The notes below the pieces were generated by a model that made no database searches, had not been told where the DNA came from, and saw only the letters and a list, made by a program, of their open reading frames with translations. The position numbers and the translations under genes were made by a program. 42,024 nt of DNA from Candidatus Omnitrophota bacterium (GTDB lineage: Bacteria > Omnitrophota > Gorgyraeia > Pluralincolimonadales > Pluralincolimonadaceae): the NCBI GenBank assembly GCA_017992785.1, contig JAGONY010000006.1:1-42024 (forward strand), in the 5' to 3' direction. Of the stretch, positions 27,351 through 35,157 are shown piece after piece. Within the stretch, counting starts at the first letter, position 1, and the number at the start of each line of letters is the position of its first letter.

Positions 27351-27747
27351 GGTGGGTAAAAATAAGACGGCAACGCTTTTGCTTTTACTTGCGGTGACGA
27401 TGGTGGTGGCCTTCGCCCTGCCGAAATGGAAGTATAAGGGCGCGGACACGCTCTCGCGGGTAAATATCCCCACGGCGATGACCGGCTGGCAGAGCGTAGA
27501 CGTCTCTTCCAATCTTAAGTCAAAGATGGCGGACCAGGAGGTCTACAATTTCGTCGGCGACGTCTTCGCGCGCGCCTACGGCAACTTCCTCGGCGAACGC
27601 CTGCTATTTCTCGTCCTCGACGCCGGCAACTTCCACAATCCGAAGGTATGTTACGGCGCGAGCGGCTACAAGATCACCGAGCTCGACGACATCGAGCTGG
27701 CCCTCGAAACTGCGCGGCTCATATGTCTTCGAGAACGAATCCCTTAA
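27334..27747 (+). pseudogene. EpsI-family (exosortase-associated, DUF3485) gene, 3'-truncated
   Basis: The first about 123 residues look like an EpsI/exosortase C-terminal partner: one N-terminal helix, then MTGWQSVDV, LLFLVLDAGNFHNPKVCY and the CYGASGY segment. Full-length members run to about 200 residues or more with a later conserved half. Here the similarity stops near base 27705, and the frame ends after 14 unrelated codons (137 residues in total). From that point the DNA belongs to an opposing, also truncated, barrel gene. Residues 6-14 (RVGKNKTAT) come from an in-frame copy of the dispersed repeat. Function in exosortase/EPS processing is probably lost, unless the join is an assembly artefact. 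Confidence 0.75.
27349..27387 (+). repeat. Dispersed repeat copy A (in EpsI coding sequence)
   Basis: Core at 27349-27371: AGGGTGGGT, AAAA, then ATAAGACGGC, followed by AACGCTTTTGCTTTTA. Read in frame with epsI it encodes RVGKNKTAT, the same peptide as in the MacB-like linker (copy B). It overlaps the exosortase stop codon. Confidence 0.85.
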
Positions 27748-28098
27748 CGAGATCCTGTCGTATTTGGAGAGCTCCGAGTTCAGTTCGGCGGTAACGTCGC
27801 CGCCGTTATTATCGAACCCGGAATTGTCGGCGTAGAATTCGTGGTAGTAGTTGCCGTCGACCATTAGGGAGGTCGTCTTTCCTTCGTAGATCATCGTGGC
27901 CCCGACCGACGGCTTTGTGATGTAATCGCTGATCTTGTTCTCTTTGACATACGTTACGTTGTCGTCGTATGTCTCATAGACGGAGGCGTGCGGTTTTATC
28001 TCTATCTTTCCGAGCCGGAAGGCCCAGGCATTGCCCTGGATTGCCCATTGGCTAAGGCAAAATACCGCCGCGAAAGATATTAACCATTGTCTTTTCAT
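27604..28098 (-). pseudogene. Outer-membrane beta-barrel protein gene, 3'-truncated
   Basis: The first about 132 residues are barrel-like. A signal peptide (1-26, ending NAWA) is followed by alternating strands (IKPHASVYETYDDNVTY, then DGNYYHEFYADN) as in barrel proteins found in EPS/exosortase loci. After SFSKTYEPRSFE (121-132) the frame is only the reverse of the EpsI gene and stops at 164 residues, while such barrels usually have about 300-450. The sense of both genes ends at about 27703-27711, so a deletion, inversion or assembly join fused two genes head-on. Confidence 0.7.
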
Positions 28099-28145
28099 AG
28101 GTTGTCTTTTTTTAACCCTAAAGGTAAGTAAGTGAATATTTTACG

Positions 28146-29354
28146 TCAATTGCGGGGGTGTGTCAAGCGGTAAAAAACTAACGTGGCGAACAGGCAGGCG
28201 AACCCTCCTATGAGCAGGGCGTCGGTCGCTCCGAGTTTGTTTGCTATAGCGCCGGCCGACAAACTTCCGATGGGCGCCATCCCGATAAAGGCCATCGCGT
28301 AAAGGCTCATTACGCGGCCGCGCTTGTCATCGTGGACGGTATTCTGGATTATCGTGTTGAATGACGCGGTCGTCGCGAGGAACCCGAAGCCCGTGGCCAT
28401 GAGCAGGACGATAGAGACCCACAGCACGCGCGACAGCGCGAACAGGATTATGCCCGTTGAGAATATCGCGGCCGCGGCCGGGACGGTCTTTTCTAGCGTC
28501 GGAGGTTTTTCACGCGACGCGAGCCATAATGTGGCGACCAGCGCGCCGATCCCGACTGCTCCCATCATGAACCCGAGGGTGTCCGCGCCGCCGTGGTGGA
28601 TGTCTTTCGCGAATACGGGCATCAGCACGATATAAGACATTCCGAGCATGCTTATTACGCTTAACAGGAGCAGTATGCGGCGTATCGGACGGGAGTTGTA
28701 GGCGTATATTACGCCCTCCTTGAGCTCCTGCAGGACGTGCATCTCGGGCGTCTTGCGCACCGCGCGGTCAAGTTTCATCATGAGCAGGCTCGCGATGACA
28801 GCGAAGAAGCTCAGCGCGTTGACGAGGAAGCATATCCCCTCGCCCGCGACGGCGACGATGATGCCCGCCAACGTCGGGCCGATAAGCCGCGACGCGTTGA
28901 ACACCGCGGAGTTGAGCGCGATCGCGTTGCCGAGGACCTCTTTCTTCTCGACCATTTCTATAAGGAAAGATTGCCGCGCCGGGATGTCGACCGAGTTGAC
29001 GCATCCAAGAAAGAATCCCAGCGCGACAATCTGCCAAACGGTGATATTTCCTGAAAGCGTCAATATCGCGAGTATGCTGGCCTGTATCATCGACAGGACC
29101 TGCGTGATGATCACTATTTTATGGCGGTTGTACCTGTCGGCGAAGACGCCCGCGAACGGGCTCAGCACGAACGTCGGTATCTGCGACAGGAACGCGACGG
29201 TCCCGAGAAGCAGCGCCGACCCCGTGATCCTGTAAACGAGCCAGCTCATCGCGACCGACTGCATCCACGTGCCTATCGTCGAGATGCTCTGTCCCGCGAT
29301 GAACAGCCGGAAGTTCCTGAACTGCAGCGCGCGGAACATATGCGGACGTGTCAT
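28146..29354 (-). CDS. MFS transporter (MFS_3/EntS-like)
   Basis: A 402-residue major facilitator with about 12 helices. The N-terminus ALQFRNFRLFIAGQSISTIG, then WLVYRITGSALLLG and AGVFADRYNRHK (the loop 2-3 motif), is typical of the MFS_3 group that includes the enterobactin exporter EntS. These proteins export small molecules by proton antiport. It is the last gene of the efflux operon, 3 bases after the MacB-like gene, so it may widen the same export function. An alternative start is Met6 (MFRALQF). Substrate unknown. Confidence 0.9.
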   Translation of the reverse strand: MTRPHMFRALQFRNFRLFIAGQSISTIGTWMQSVAMSWLVYRITGSALLLGTVAFLSQIPTFVLSPFAGVFADRYNRHKIVIITQVLSMIQASILAILTLSGNITVWQIVALGFFLGCVNSVDIPARQSFLIEMVEKKEVLGNAIALNSAVFNASRLIGPTLAGIIVAVAGEGICFLVNALSFFAVIASLLMMKLDRAVRKTPEMHVLQELKEGVIYAYNSRPIRRILLLLSVISMLGMSYIVLMPVFAKDIHHGGADTLGFMMGAVGIGALVATLWLASREKPPTLEKTVPAAAAIFSTGIILFALSRVLWVSIVLLMATGFGFLATTASFNTIIQNTVHDDKRGRVMSLYAMAFIGMAPIGSLSAGAIANKLGATDALLIGGFACLFATLVFYRLTHPRN

Positions 29355-29357
29355 TGC

Positions 29358-31322
29358 TTATTCATATCTGAGCGCATCTATGGGATCGAGTTGCGAGGCC
29401 TGGTGCGCGGGCCAGCTGCCGAATATGATCCCTATTGCGAGTGAAAAACCCGTAGCGAGCGCGATCGACGAAGCGGACAACGCTACCGCCCATCCGGCGA
29501 TGGACGCGATAAGCGAGGCGATGCCCGTTCCCAGAATGATCCCGGCGATGCCGCCGATGAACGCTATCAGCGCGGCCTCGATGAGGAACTGTATCATTAT
29601 ATCGAGGTTCCGCGCGCCTATCGCCTTGCGCAGGCCGATCTCTCGGGTGCGCTCGGTCACGGAGACGAGCATGATGTTCATGATACCGATGCCGCCGACG
29701 AGCAGGGATATCGCGGCTATCGCGCCGAGCAGCAGCGACATCGTTTTTGTCGTCGATGTCAGCATGTTCTTGAACTCGGACATGTCCCTTATCTGGAACG
29801 ATTCCTCGTTGTCTTTGCTCAGCCGGTGCTCTTTTATGATAAGTTTCCTTATGGCTTCCTGCGCGCCTTCTATCTGGTCCGCCTCCCTTATCTCGACGGA
29901 TATCGCGTCGATATATTCCTTGCCGAGCACGCGGTACATCGCCGTCGTTATCGGGATGACTATCGTGTCGTCCTGGTCGCGCCAGCCGGCGGCGCCTTTT
30001 TCCGGCAGGATGCCTATGACCCTGAAATTCTGCAGGTTGATCTTTATCGTCTTGCCGATCGGGTTCTCTTCGCCGAATATCTCCCTGACGACCGTCCTTC
30101 CGATGACCGCGACCTTCTCCCTGAGGCGCAGTTCGCCTTCGCTGAAATACCTGCCGATATCCGGGACCGACGCGCGCATCTCGGGATAATCGAGCCCCTG
30201 GCCTTCGATGGTCGTGTTCCAGTTCTTGTTGCCGTATACGACCTGCCCCTTGCCCTGCACCGACGGAGATACGCGGCTGACCTCATTGGACATCTTTTTT
30301 ATCGCCTCGACGTCCTCGAAGGTGAACCTCGTGACCGCGCCGGTCCCCGTTGCGACGCCGCGTAGGCGCGTCGAGCCGGGCATCACGAGCAGCAGGTTCG
30401 AGCCGAGCGACGAGAGCTGTTTCGATATCGTCGCCTGCGCGCCCTGCCCTATCGCGAGCATGGCGATCACCGCCGCGACGCCTATCATTATCCCGAGCAC
30501 CGACAGGAACGTCCGCATCTTGTGCCCCGCCATCGCGCTCACCGCCTGCCGTATGTAATCCACAAACTCAGCGCTATTCGTAGCCGTCTTATTTTTACCC
30601 ACCCTAGCACTCTCTTCTCCTAAGTGACAGGGTGGGTGCGAATGAGACGGCAACGCCTTTGCTTTATCTTCTATTATTTCGCCGTCGCGCATTTTTATCA
30701 CGCGGCGGGCGTATTGGGCGATCTCTTCCTCATGCGTGACAATTATAAGCGTCTTACCGCTTTCGTTGAGGCATTGCAGTATGGACATTATCTCGCTCTT
30801 GCTCTTCGAGTCGAGGTTGCCCGTGGGCTCATCTGCCATGATTATAAGCGGGTCGTTGACGAGCGCCCTCGCGACCGCGACGCGCTGCTGCTGTCCGCCG
30901 GACATCTCGTTCGGCCTGTGCTTTACGCGGTTGCCGATGCCGACATCGTTCGCCTTCTCCATCGCGCGGTCCTTCATGTGCCTGTTTCCCGCGTATATGA
31001 GGGGAAGCTCGATATTCTCAAGCGCGGTCATCCTCGGCAAAAGATGGAACTGCTGGAAGACGAAACCTATCATGCGGTTCCTCGTCACGGCCAATTCATC
31101 GTCGGATAATCCCGTGACATCCTTTCCGCCGAGCATGTACGAACCGGAATCCGGCCTGTCAAGCAATCCCATAAGATGCATGAGCGTGGACTTGCCCGAT
31201 CCGGACGCGCCCATGATCGCGACAAAGTCGCCCGCCTCGATCTTCAACGAGACGCCGCGCAGCGCGCGGACCTGCGCTTCGCCCTTTGCGTATGTCTTGT
31301 TTATGTTTTTTAGCTCTATCAT
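29358..31322 (-). CDS. MacB-like ABC transporter, ATPase fused to permease by a repeat-derived linker
   Basis: 654 residues. Residues 1-220 are a LolD/MacB-type ATPase: Walker A GASGSGKST (38-46), signature MSGGQQQR (140-147), Walker B LIIMADEP (159-166) and the His switch VTHEEE. Residues about 250-654 are a MacB permease: a helix at about 275-297, a periplasmic core domain, and three C-terminal helices. Residues 221-249 between them are encoded by an inverted pair of dispersed repeats (HSHPPCHLGEESARVGKNKT). The parts are often separate genes, so the insertion may have fused them. The permease would export drugs, peptides or lipoproteins with the adaptor and TolC beside it. Overlaps the adaptor stop by 4 bases. 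Confidence 0.92.
   Translation of the reverse strand: MIELKNINKTYAKGEAQVRALRGVSLKIEAGDFVAIMGASGSGKSTLMHLMGLLDRPDSGSYMLGGKDVTGLSDDELAVTRNRMIGFVFQQFHLLPRMTALENIELPLIYAGNRHMKDRAMEKANDVGIGNRVKHRPNEMSGGQQQRVAVARALVNDPLIIMADEPTGNLDSKSKSEIMSILQCLNESGKTLIIVTHEEEIAQYARRVIKMRDGEIIEDKAKALPSHSHPPCHLGEESARVGKNKTATNSAEFVDYIRQAVSAMAGHKMRTFLSVLGIMIGVAAVIAMLAIGQGAQATISKQLSSLGSNLLLVMPGSTRLRGVATGTGAVTRFTFEDVEAIKKMSNEVSRVSPSVQGKGQVVYGNKNWNTTIEGQGLDYPEMRASVPDIGRYFSEGELRLREKVAVIGRTVVREIFGEENPIGKTIKINLQNFRVIGILPEKGAAGWRDQDDTIVIPITTAMYRVLGKEYIDAISVEIREADQIEGAQEAIRKLIIKEHRLSKDNEESFQIRDMSEFKNMLTSTTKTMSLLLGAIAAISLLVGGIGIMNIMLVSVTERTREIGLRKAIGARNLDIMIQFLIEAALIAFIGGIAGIILGTGIASLIASIAGWAVALSASSIALATGFSLAIGIIFGSWPAHQASQLDPIDALRYE
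30580..30608 (-). repeat. Dispersed repeat copy B (in MacB-like coding sequence)
   Basis: On the minus strand, AGGGTGGGT, AAAA, then ATAAGACGGC and TACG. It encodes RVGKNKTAT in the transporter linker. It forms the left arm (30583-30605) of an inverted pair with copy C. Confidence 0.88.
30628..30666 (+). repeat. Dispersed repeat copy C (in MacB-like coding sequence)
   Basis: Plus strand: AGGGTGGGT, GCGA, then ATGAGACGGC and AACGCCTTTGCTTT. The arm 30629-30651 matches the reverse of copy B at 19 of 23 positions, across a 23-base loop (30606-30628). The RNA or single strand could form a long hairpin. The whole pair is open in the transporter frame. Confidence 0.88.
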
Positions 31323-32281
31323 CTTCTTCTTGGCTGCGGCATGAACGGGTTCGTCCCGGCCGACTGGTTCTTCGGCAGGACGAATTTCTTCGACCTTATC
31401 TCCACGGTATCCTCGGCCGTGACGCCGGAAATTATTTCGATGTTCTTATCGTCGGACAGCCCGGTCGTGACGGCCCTGCGGACCGGCGAACTGCCGCTGC
31501 CCTGGCTCAGCAGGACATAACTGCCCTCGCTGTCGGACCGCACCGCGTCGAGCGGCAGCGTAAGCACGTTCTCTTTCCTCTTGTCGATGAAATCCACGTT
31601 GGCGTTCATCCCCGACCGGAAATACTCGGGGACTTCCGCGGGTATCATGTCCGCCTTATATATTGTGACGTTATTCACGGTCTCTGATTCGTAATAGATA
31701 TGCCCGACCGTCGACCTTATCTTCGTATCCGGATATGCGTCGAGGCTCAGGATCGCCGCCTGCCCGAGCTTTATCTTGCCTATGTCGGTCTCGTCCACCT
31801 GCGCGCGGACGATGAGCCTGTCCGACAGAACAAATATCGCGTCGGCCGTTGTGACTGTCTGGCCCGGCTGTATCGTCGAGACGATGACCTCCCCGTCGAT
31901 CGGCGCAAGCAACGGGATCGCCTTATAGGCGTCTTCCCAGTATTTGAGTGTCGCTTCGTCCTTGCCTTTCGCGGCGTCGAGCAGCGCGGCGCGCTCCGTC
32001 GAGCTCATCCATCCGAGCGTCTGCCCGGTCTTCACGTTATCCCCTTCCTTTACGAGGATCTTGTCGATGCGTCCGTTGACCGTGGGTTTTATCTCGAGAC
32101 GGTTCTGGGGCAATACCGAGCCCGTGGTCGAAATATATGTCTCTACAATCCCGACAGCGGGTTTAACTTCCTTCGCTTCTTCTTTTTGCACGGCGTCCTG
32201 CTTAGGCCTCAGCATGAAATATGCGCCGGCGCCTATGACGACCAATACTATGAGGAATATTTTCCATTTTTTATTGAACAT
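31319..32281 (-). CDS. MacA/HlyD-type periplasmic adaptor (membrane fusion protein)
   Basis: A 320-residue adaptor with one N-terminal helix (about 6-24) and a periplasmic body. A biotinyl-lipoyl-like half (ETYISTTGSVLPQNRLEIKP, then KEGDNVKTGQTLGWM) is followed by a short helical hairpin, the second lipoyl half (IDGEVIVSTIQPGQTV) and a beta-barrel domain. It connects the MacB-like transporter to TolC. The start is ATG at 32281 (MFNKKWKIF), inside the end of the TolC gene by 11 bases; a longer frame to 32368 lacks similarity in its first 29 residues. The helical hairpin is short. Confidence 0.9.
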   Translation of the reverse strand: MFNKKWKIFLIVLVVIGAGAYFMLRPKQDAVQKEEAKEVKPAVGIVETYISTTGSVLPQNRLEIKPTVNGRIDKILVKEGDNVKTGQTLGWMSSTERAALLDAAKGKDEATLKYWEDAYKAIPLLAPIDGEVIVSTIQPGQTVTTADAIFVLSDRLIVRAQVDETDIGKIKLGQAAILSLDAYPDTKIRSTVGHIYYESETVNNVTIYKADMIPAEVPEYFRSGMNANVDFIDKRKENVLTLPLDAVRSDSEGSYVLLSQGSGSSPVRRAVTTGLSDDKNIEIISGVTAEDTVEIRSKKFVLPKNQSAGTNPFMPQPRRR

Positions 32282-33557
32282 TTTCGAGGGTCTCTCCTTT
32301 CGCCTGGATCCATTCCGCTTCGGAAACCAGCGCGTTGGCCCGGGCGTTAAGATACGAGTTCTTGGCATCCACGAGGTTATTCTCTATTATTATCCAGTCA
32401 TTGAACGATACGAATCCGATGGAATACTGCGCCTCTGTTATCTTGGCGCGCTCCTCATTCGCGGCGAGGAACTGCTTCTGTATATCTACATTATCGAGGG
32501 CACGCTGAAGCGACGTCCATTTATCCTGCAGGCTCTCGATGACGCCGTCGAGGCCGCTCTTCTCGTCGGCCTTCGCCTTGTTCAGCTGCGCGGTCGCCTT
32601 GTTGATATCGGCGATGCGCTTGCCGCCCTCGAATATCGGGAACGATATCGCCGCGCCTATCGACCAGTTGTCTTTTTCGGGCGGCCAGCTCGTGTCCGAA
32701 CGGCCCGCGCTGCCGTTGGCCTTTATCTCAGGCATGAATTCCGCCTTCGCGGACTTCAGGTTGAATACGGCGGCGTTCTTCTGCGCGATAAGCTGTTTAA
32801 GCGAAGGGTTGCTCTCGGCGATGGCTGCAAAATCCGGCATCTCGCGGATCTTCTCCGCGACCTCAAAACTTCCTTTTGCGACTATCGGCGACGTCTCGGT
32901 GCGGCCGAGCTCTTTCGTGAGCTTGCGCTGGGCAAGCTCGATATCCCTTTTTGCCTGCGTGACGTCGTACCTGGCCTGGATGAGGTTCGCCTCTTCCGTC
33001 ATGAGCGAGCCCTTGTTCTCCTGGCCTGATTCGTAACGCAGCGTCACCAGTTCGTAATTCTGCCTGCGGCGCTCGAAGATCTCTTCCTTTATGCGCAGGC
33101 CGTCCTGGGCCTTTAATAACTCTATGAATGCCGTGCGCAGGCGCAGCCGGACATCAGACGAGGTGAACCTGTAGCTCTCCTGCGCCGCCTTGATATTTTC
33201 CGCGGCGGCGTTGACCTTATTGGCGGTGTTGAAACCGTCGAAGATGAGCTGGCTGCCGCTAACACCGTAATTGTAATTATTTGTCGAGCTGCTCGATGCC
33301 CCGCCCGACGAGCCGCTCTTTGACTTCGAGACGCCCGCGTCGGCCGATACCTGCGGGAAGAGCCCGCTTGCGGTTATCGACTTGTCGGCCGTAACGCTGT
33401 TGACCGACTCTTTCGCGGAGACGAGGTCGGGATTGTTCTTCGCGGCTTCCTTGACGCAGTCCTCCCACGTGAACACCTCCTCCGCACCCGCGCCCTGCTG
33501 CGGGCCGAGAAGGATGAGCGCTGCGCATATCAGATATTTAAGGCCACCCGTTCTCAC
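32271..33557 (-). CDS. TolC family outer-membrane efflux channel
   Basis: A 428-residue TolC-type protein. The signal peptide ends near residue 25 (GAGA before EEVFTWEDCV). Two long, repeat-related helical halves follow (AAKNNPDLVSAKESV near the start; ISFPIFEGGKRIADINKA opening the second half), as in all TolC proteins. It forms the trimeric duct through the outer membrane for the MacAB-like pump. It begins 3 bases after the AbrB-like gene and overlaps the adaptor start. A serine/glycine/asparagine-rich strand segment (about 78-95) is longer than usual. Confidence 0.92.
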   Translation of the reverse strand: MRTGGLKYLICAALILLGPQQGAGAEEVFTWEDCVKEAAKNNPDLVSAKESVNSVTADKSITASGLFPQVSADAGVSKSKSGSSGGASSSSTNNYNYGVSGSQLIFDGFNTANKVNAAAENIKAAQESYRFTSSDVRLRLRTAFIELLKAQDGLRIKEEIFERRRQNYELVTLRYESGQENKGSLMTEEANLIQARYDVTQAKRDIELAQRKLTKELGRTETSPIVAKGSFEVAEKIREMPDFAAIAESNPSLKQLIAQKNAAVFNLKSAKAEFMPEIKANGSAGRSDTSWPPEKDNWSIGAAISFPIFEGGKRIADINKATAQLNKAKADEKSGLDGVIESLQDKWTSLQRALDNVDIQKQFLAANEERAKITEAQYSIGFVSFNDWIIIENNLVDAKNSYLNARANALVSEAEWIQAKGETLENVQ

Positions 33558-33560
33558 TGA

Positions 33561-33797
33561 TTATAGCCTGCTTTTTATTTTCGACAGCACCTTCGTGGCT
33601 TCCGTCAGGAAACGGTTGAAATCATCCGCCGGGACGAGGCCTATCATATGCTGCGGCTTCGCGAAGACGACGAGCTTATCCCCGGATTTGATGTTGAACT
33701 GCTTCCTGATATCGGCCGGGACGACCACCTGCCCCCTCTCGCCGACGGTAACCACACTGTGGAAATCCCCGTGCGGCCCCTTGAATACATCGCTCAT
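33561..33797 (-). CDS. AbrB/MazE-type DNA-binding protein
   Basis: A 78-residue swapped-hairpin DNA-binding protein. The core VVTVGERGQVVVPADIRKQF is the AbrB/SpoVT signature, followed by NIKSGDKLVVF. The tail is a helix rich in Lys. The start is ATG at 33797 with GGAGG seven bases before it; a GTG two codons upstream would lie inside that site. First gene of the efflux operon. A perfect 14-base palindrome covers the -10 box of its own promoter, so self-repression is the simplest model. No toxin gene adjoins it. Confidence 0.88.
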   Translation of the reverse strand: MSDVFKGPHGDFHSVVTVGERGQVVVPADIRKQFNIKSGDKLVVFAKPQHMIGLVPADDFNRFLTEATKVLSKIKSRL

Positions 33798-33822
33798 ATC
33801 CACCTCCGAATTGTATGAATAG

Positions 33823-33836
33823 TATGATATATCATA
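33823..33836. promoter_or_regulatory. Perfect 14-base palindrome over the efflux-operon -10 box
   Basis: TATGATATATCATA is its own reverse complement. It contains the -10 box of the operon led by an AbrB-like regulator and is a likely operator for it, which is an inference from position. Confidence 0.55.
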
Positions 33837-33852
33837 TATTTCGGACTGTCAA
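33824..33852 (-). promoter_or_regulatory. Promoter of the efflux operon
   Basis: On the minus strand, a perfect TTGACA (33847-33852) and TATCAT (33824-33829) are 17 bases apart. It drives the AbrB-like gene, tolC, adaptor, MacB-like and MFS genes, which are spaced by 3 bases or overlap. Confidence 0.75.
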
Positions 33853-33910
33853 GGCATATTTCATCCTTTATTGTCTATTTAGACGCTCCTGGATGCAAAA
33901 GGTTTACATA

Positions 33911-33970
33911 AAAAGCGAAAGGCGTTGCCGTCCTATTTTAACCCACCCAAGGCAGGAGTTATCCACAGGC
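33911..33970 (-). repeat. Dispersed repeat copy D with DnaA-box-like end (left of RAYT)
   Basis: On the minus strand: GCCTGTGGATAAC, a short spacer, then GGGTGGGT, TAAA, ATAGGACGGC and AACGCCTTTCGCTTTT. The 9 bases 33959-33967 are TTATCCACA, a perfect DnaA-box consensus. Copy E has the same extra part, so D and E are a longer version of the element. D and E are inverted with respect to each other and flank the RAYT gene plus one Ehr gene. The rest of the 240-base gap 33804-34043 holds the efflux promoter and an A/T-rich stretch. Confidence 0.85.
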
Positions 33971-34043
33971 CTCCACATATCACTTCTTTTTTGAAAGAAA
34001 ATGCCTCGTTTTGTCATCTACTACTATATGAAGGAGGTGCAGA

Positions 34044-34619
34044 ATGCCACCGAGACGGGAGCTGGCCGACAACGCGATCTACCATATTGTCCAGAGAGGC
34101 AACAATAAACAGGTTATTTTTAAGGATGAGAATGATTTTCGGCAATTTTTGTATTCATTGTCAAAATGTAAGGATAAATACACCTTCGAGTTGTATCATT
34201 ATTGCCTGATGCCCAACCATCTGCATCTCCTGATGCGAATTCCCGATAAAACGGACGCTCCCAGGTTAATGCAGGCCCTGTTGCAATCCTACAGGTTTTA
34301 CTATCGAACGAGATATGAATATGTCGGCTACCTTTTTCAGGGCCGGTACAGGAGTAAGATGATCGGGCAGGACTCCTATTTGCTGGAATGCGCCAGATAT
34401 ATCGAGCGAAACCCGGTCAGGTCCGGATTCGTAAACAATCCCGGGCATTACAGATGGTCGAGCTGCCATTCATACCTTGGTGGACGGTCAAACTGCATTC
34501 TTACAGAGAATCCCCTTTTTAGGGGCCTGGGGCACGACGACAAAAGCAGGCGGGATGCCTTTTTGGAATATTTAATGACAAGCCGGCCTTACGATGAACT
34601 GATCGACATAACGCTTTAG
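34044..34619 (+). CDS. REP-associated tyrosine transposase (RAYT, Y1_Tnp/IS200-like)
   Basis: A 191-residue single-strand transposase of the Y1 (HUH) family. Start: RRELADNAIYHIVQRGNNKQ. The metal-binding HUH pair is His59 and His61 in YCLMPNHLHLLM. The likely nucleophile is Tyr119 in CARYIERNPVRSGFV, the RAYT signature. Such proteins cut and join REP hairpins near GTAG-like or related marks. A full AAGGAGGTG ribosome site precedes the ATG. Its bases are visibly richer in A/T than the neighbours, suggesting recent transfer. It is the only plus-strand gene between the efflux and Ehr operons and lies between inverted repeat copies D and E. Confidence 0.92.
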   Translation: MPPRRELADNAIYHIVQRGNNKQVIFKDENDFRQFLYSLSKCKDKYTFELYHYCLMPNHLHLLMRIPDKTDAPRLMQALLQSYRFYYRTRYEYVGYLFQGRYRSKMIGQDSYLLECARYIERNPVRSGFVNNPGHYRWSSCHSYLGGRSNCILTENPLFRGLGHDDKSRRDAFLEYLMTSRPYDELIDITL

Positions 34620-34630
34620 CTCTGCAGGCA

Positions 34631-35146
34631 CTATTTCCCGAGGAACGCAAGAAGAGCCTTAATGATATCCTCCGGCGATGGCGGGCATCCGGGGATATGG
34701 AAATCAACGGGCAGGACTTCTTTAACGCCGCCGGCGGTATAATATGAGTCCTTGAAGGCGCCGCCGTCCTTCGCGCAATCACCCAACGTTATGACGAATT
34801 TCGGCTCGGGCATGGCTTCGTAAGTCTTGCGCAATGCAACGGCCATGTTCTTCGACACGGGCCCTGTCACCAAAAGCGCATCCGCGTGACGCGGCGATGC
34901 AACGAAGTCGATTCCGAAGCGCTGGATGTCATAGATGGGATTAGTCGCTGAAATTACCTCGGATTCGCATGCACCGCAGGATCCGGTATCGACTTCGCGG
35001 ATATGGAACGAGCGGCCGAACCTCTCTTTAATCCTCTCCCTCAATTCGGCGCCCATAGCCTCAACCCCAAGATGCAATTCCCTCCCAGGATTGATCGGCT
35101 TGTCCAATATCCCTTTTTTTAGTTTAATTTTTATTATATTCTTCAT
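34631..35146 (-). CDS. Hyf/Ehr-type small subunit (NuoB/HyfI-like)
   Basis: A 171-residue NuoB/HyfI/EchC-like subunit. Four cysteines for the proximal 4Fe-4S cluster are present: Cys57 and Cys60 in GSCGACESEV, Cys124 in LGDCAKDGG and Cys154 in IPGCPPSPEDI. It docks to the large subunit and takes electrons to or from it, on the inner face of the membrane. The start is ATG at 35146 behind AAGG; a longer frame to 35203 would include repeat copy E. It is the last gene of the complex and is parted from the large subunit gene by that repeat. It ends 11 bases from the convergent RAYT gene. Confidence 0.92.
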   Translation of the reverse strand: MKNIIKIKLKKGILDKPINPGRELHLGVEAMGAELRERIKERFGRSFHIREVDTGSCGACESEVISATNPIYDIQRFGIDFVASPRHADALLVTGPVSKNMAVALRKTYEAMPEPKFVITLGDCAKDGGAFKDSYYTAGGVKEVLPVDFHIPGCPPSPEDIIKALLAFLGK

Positions 35147-35157
35147 TTCTAACCCTT

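Noticed and set aside
33925-34209. Small plus-strand frame starting MPSYFNPP before the RAYT gene
   Set aside because: Its start is repeat copy D read in one frame; the same MPSY-x2-PP peptide arises from copy E. It overlaps the RAYT gene in another frame and has no ribosome site.
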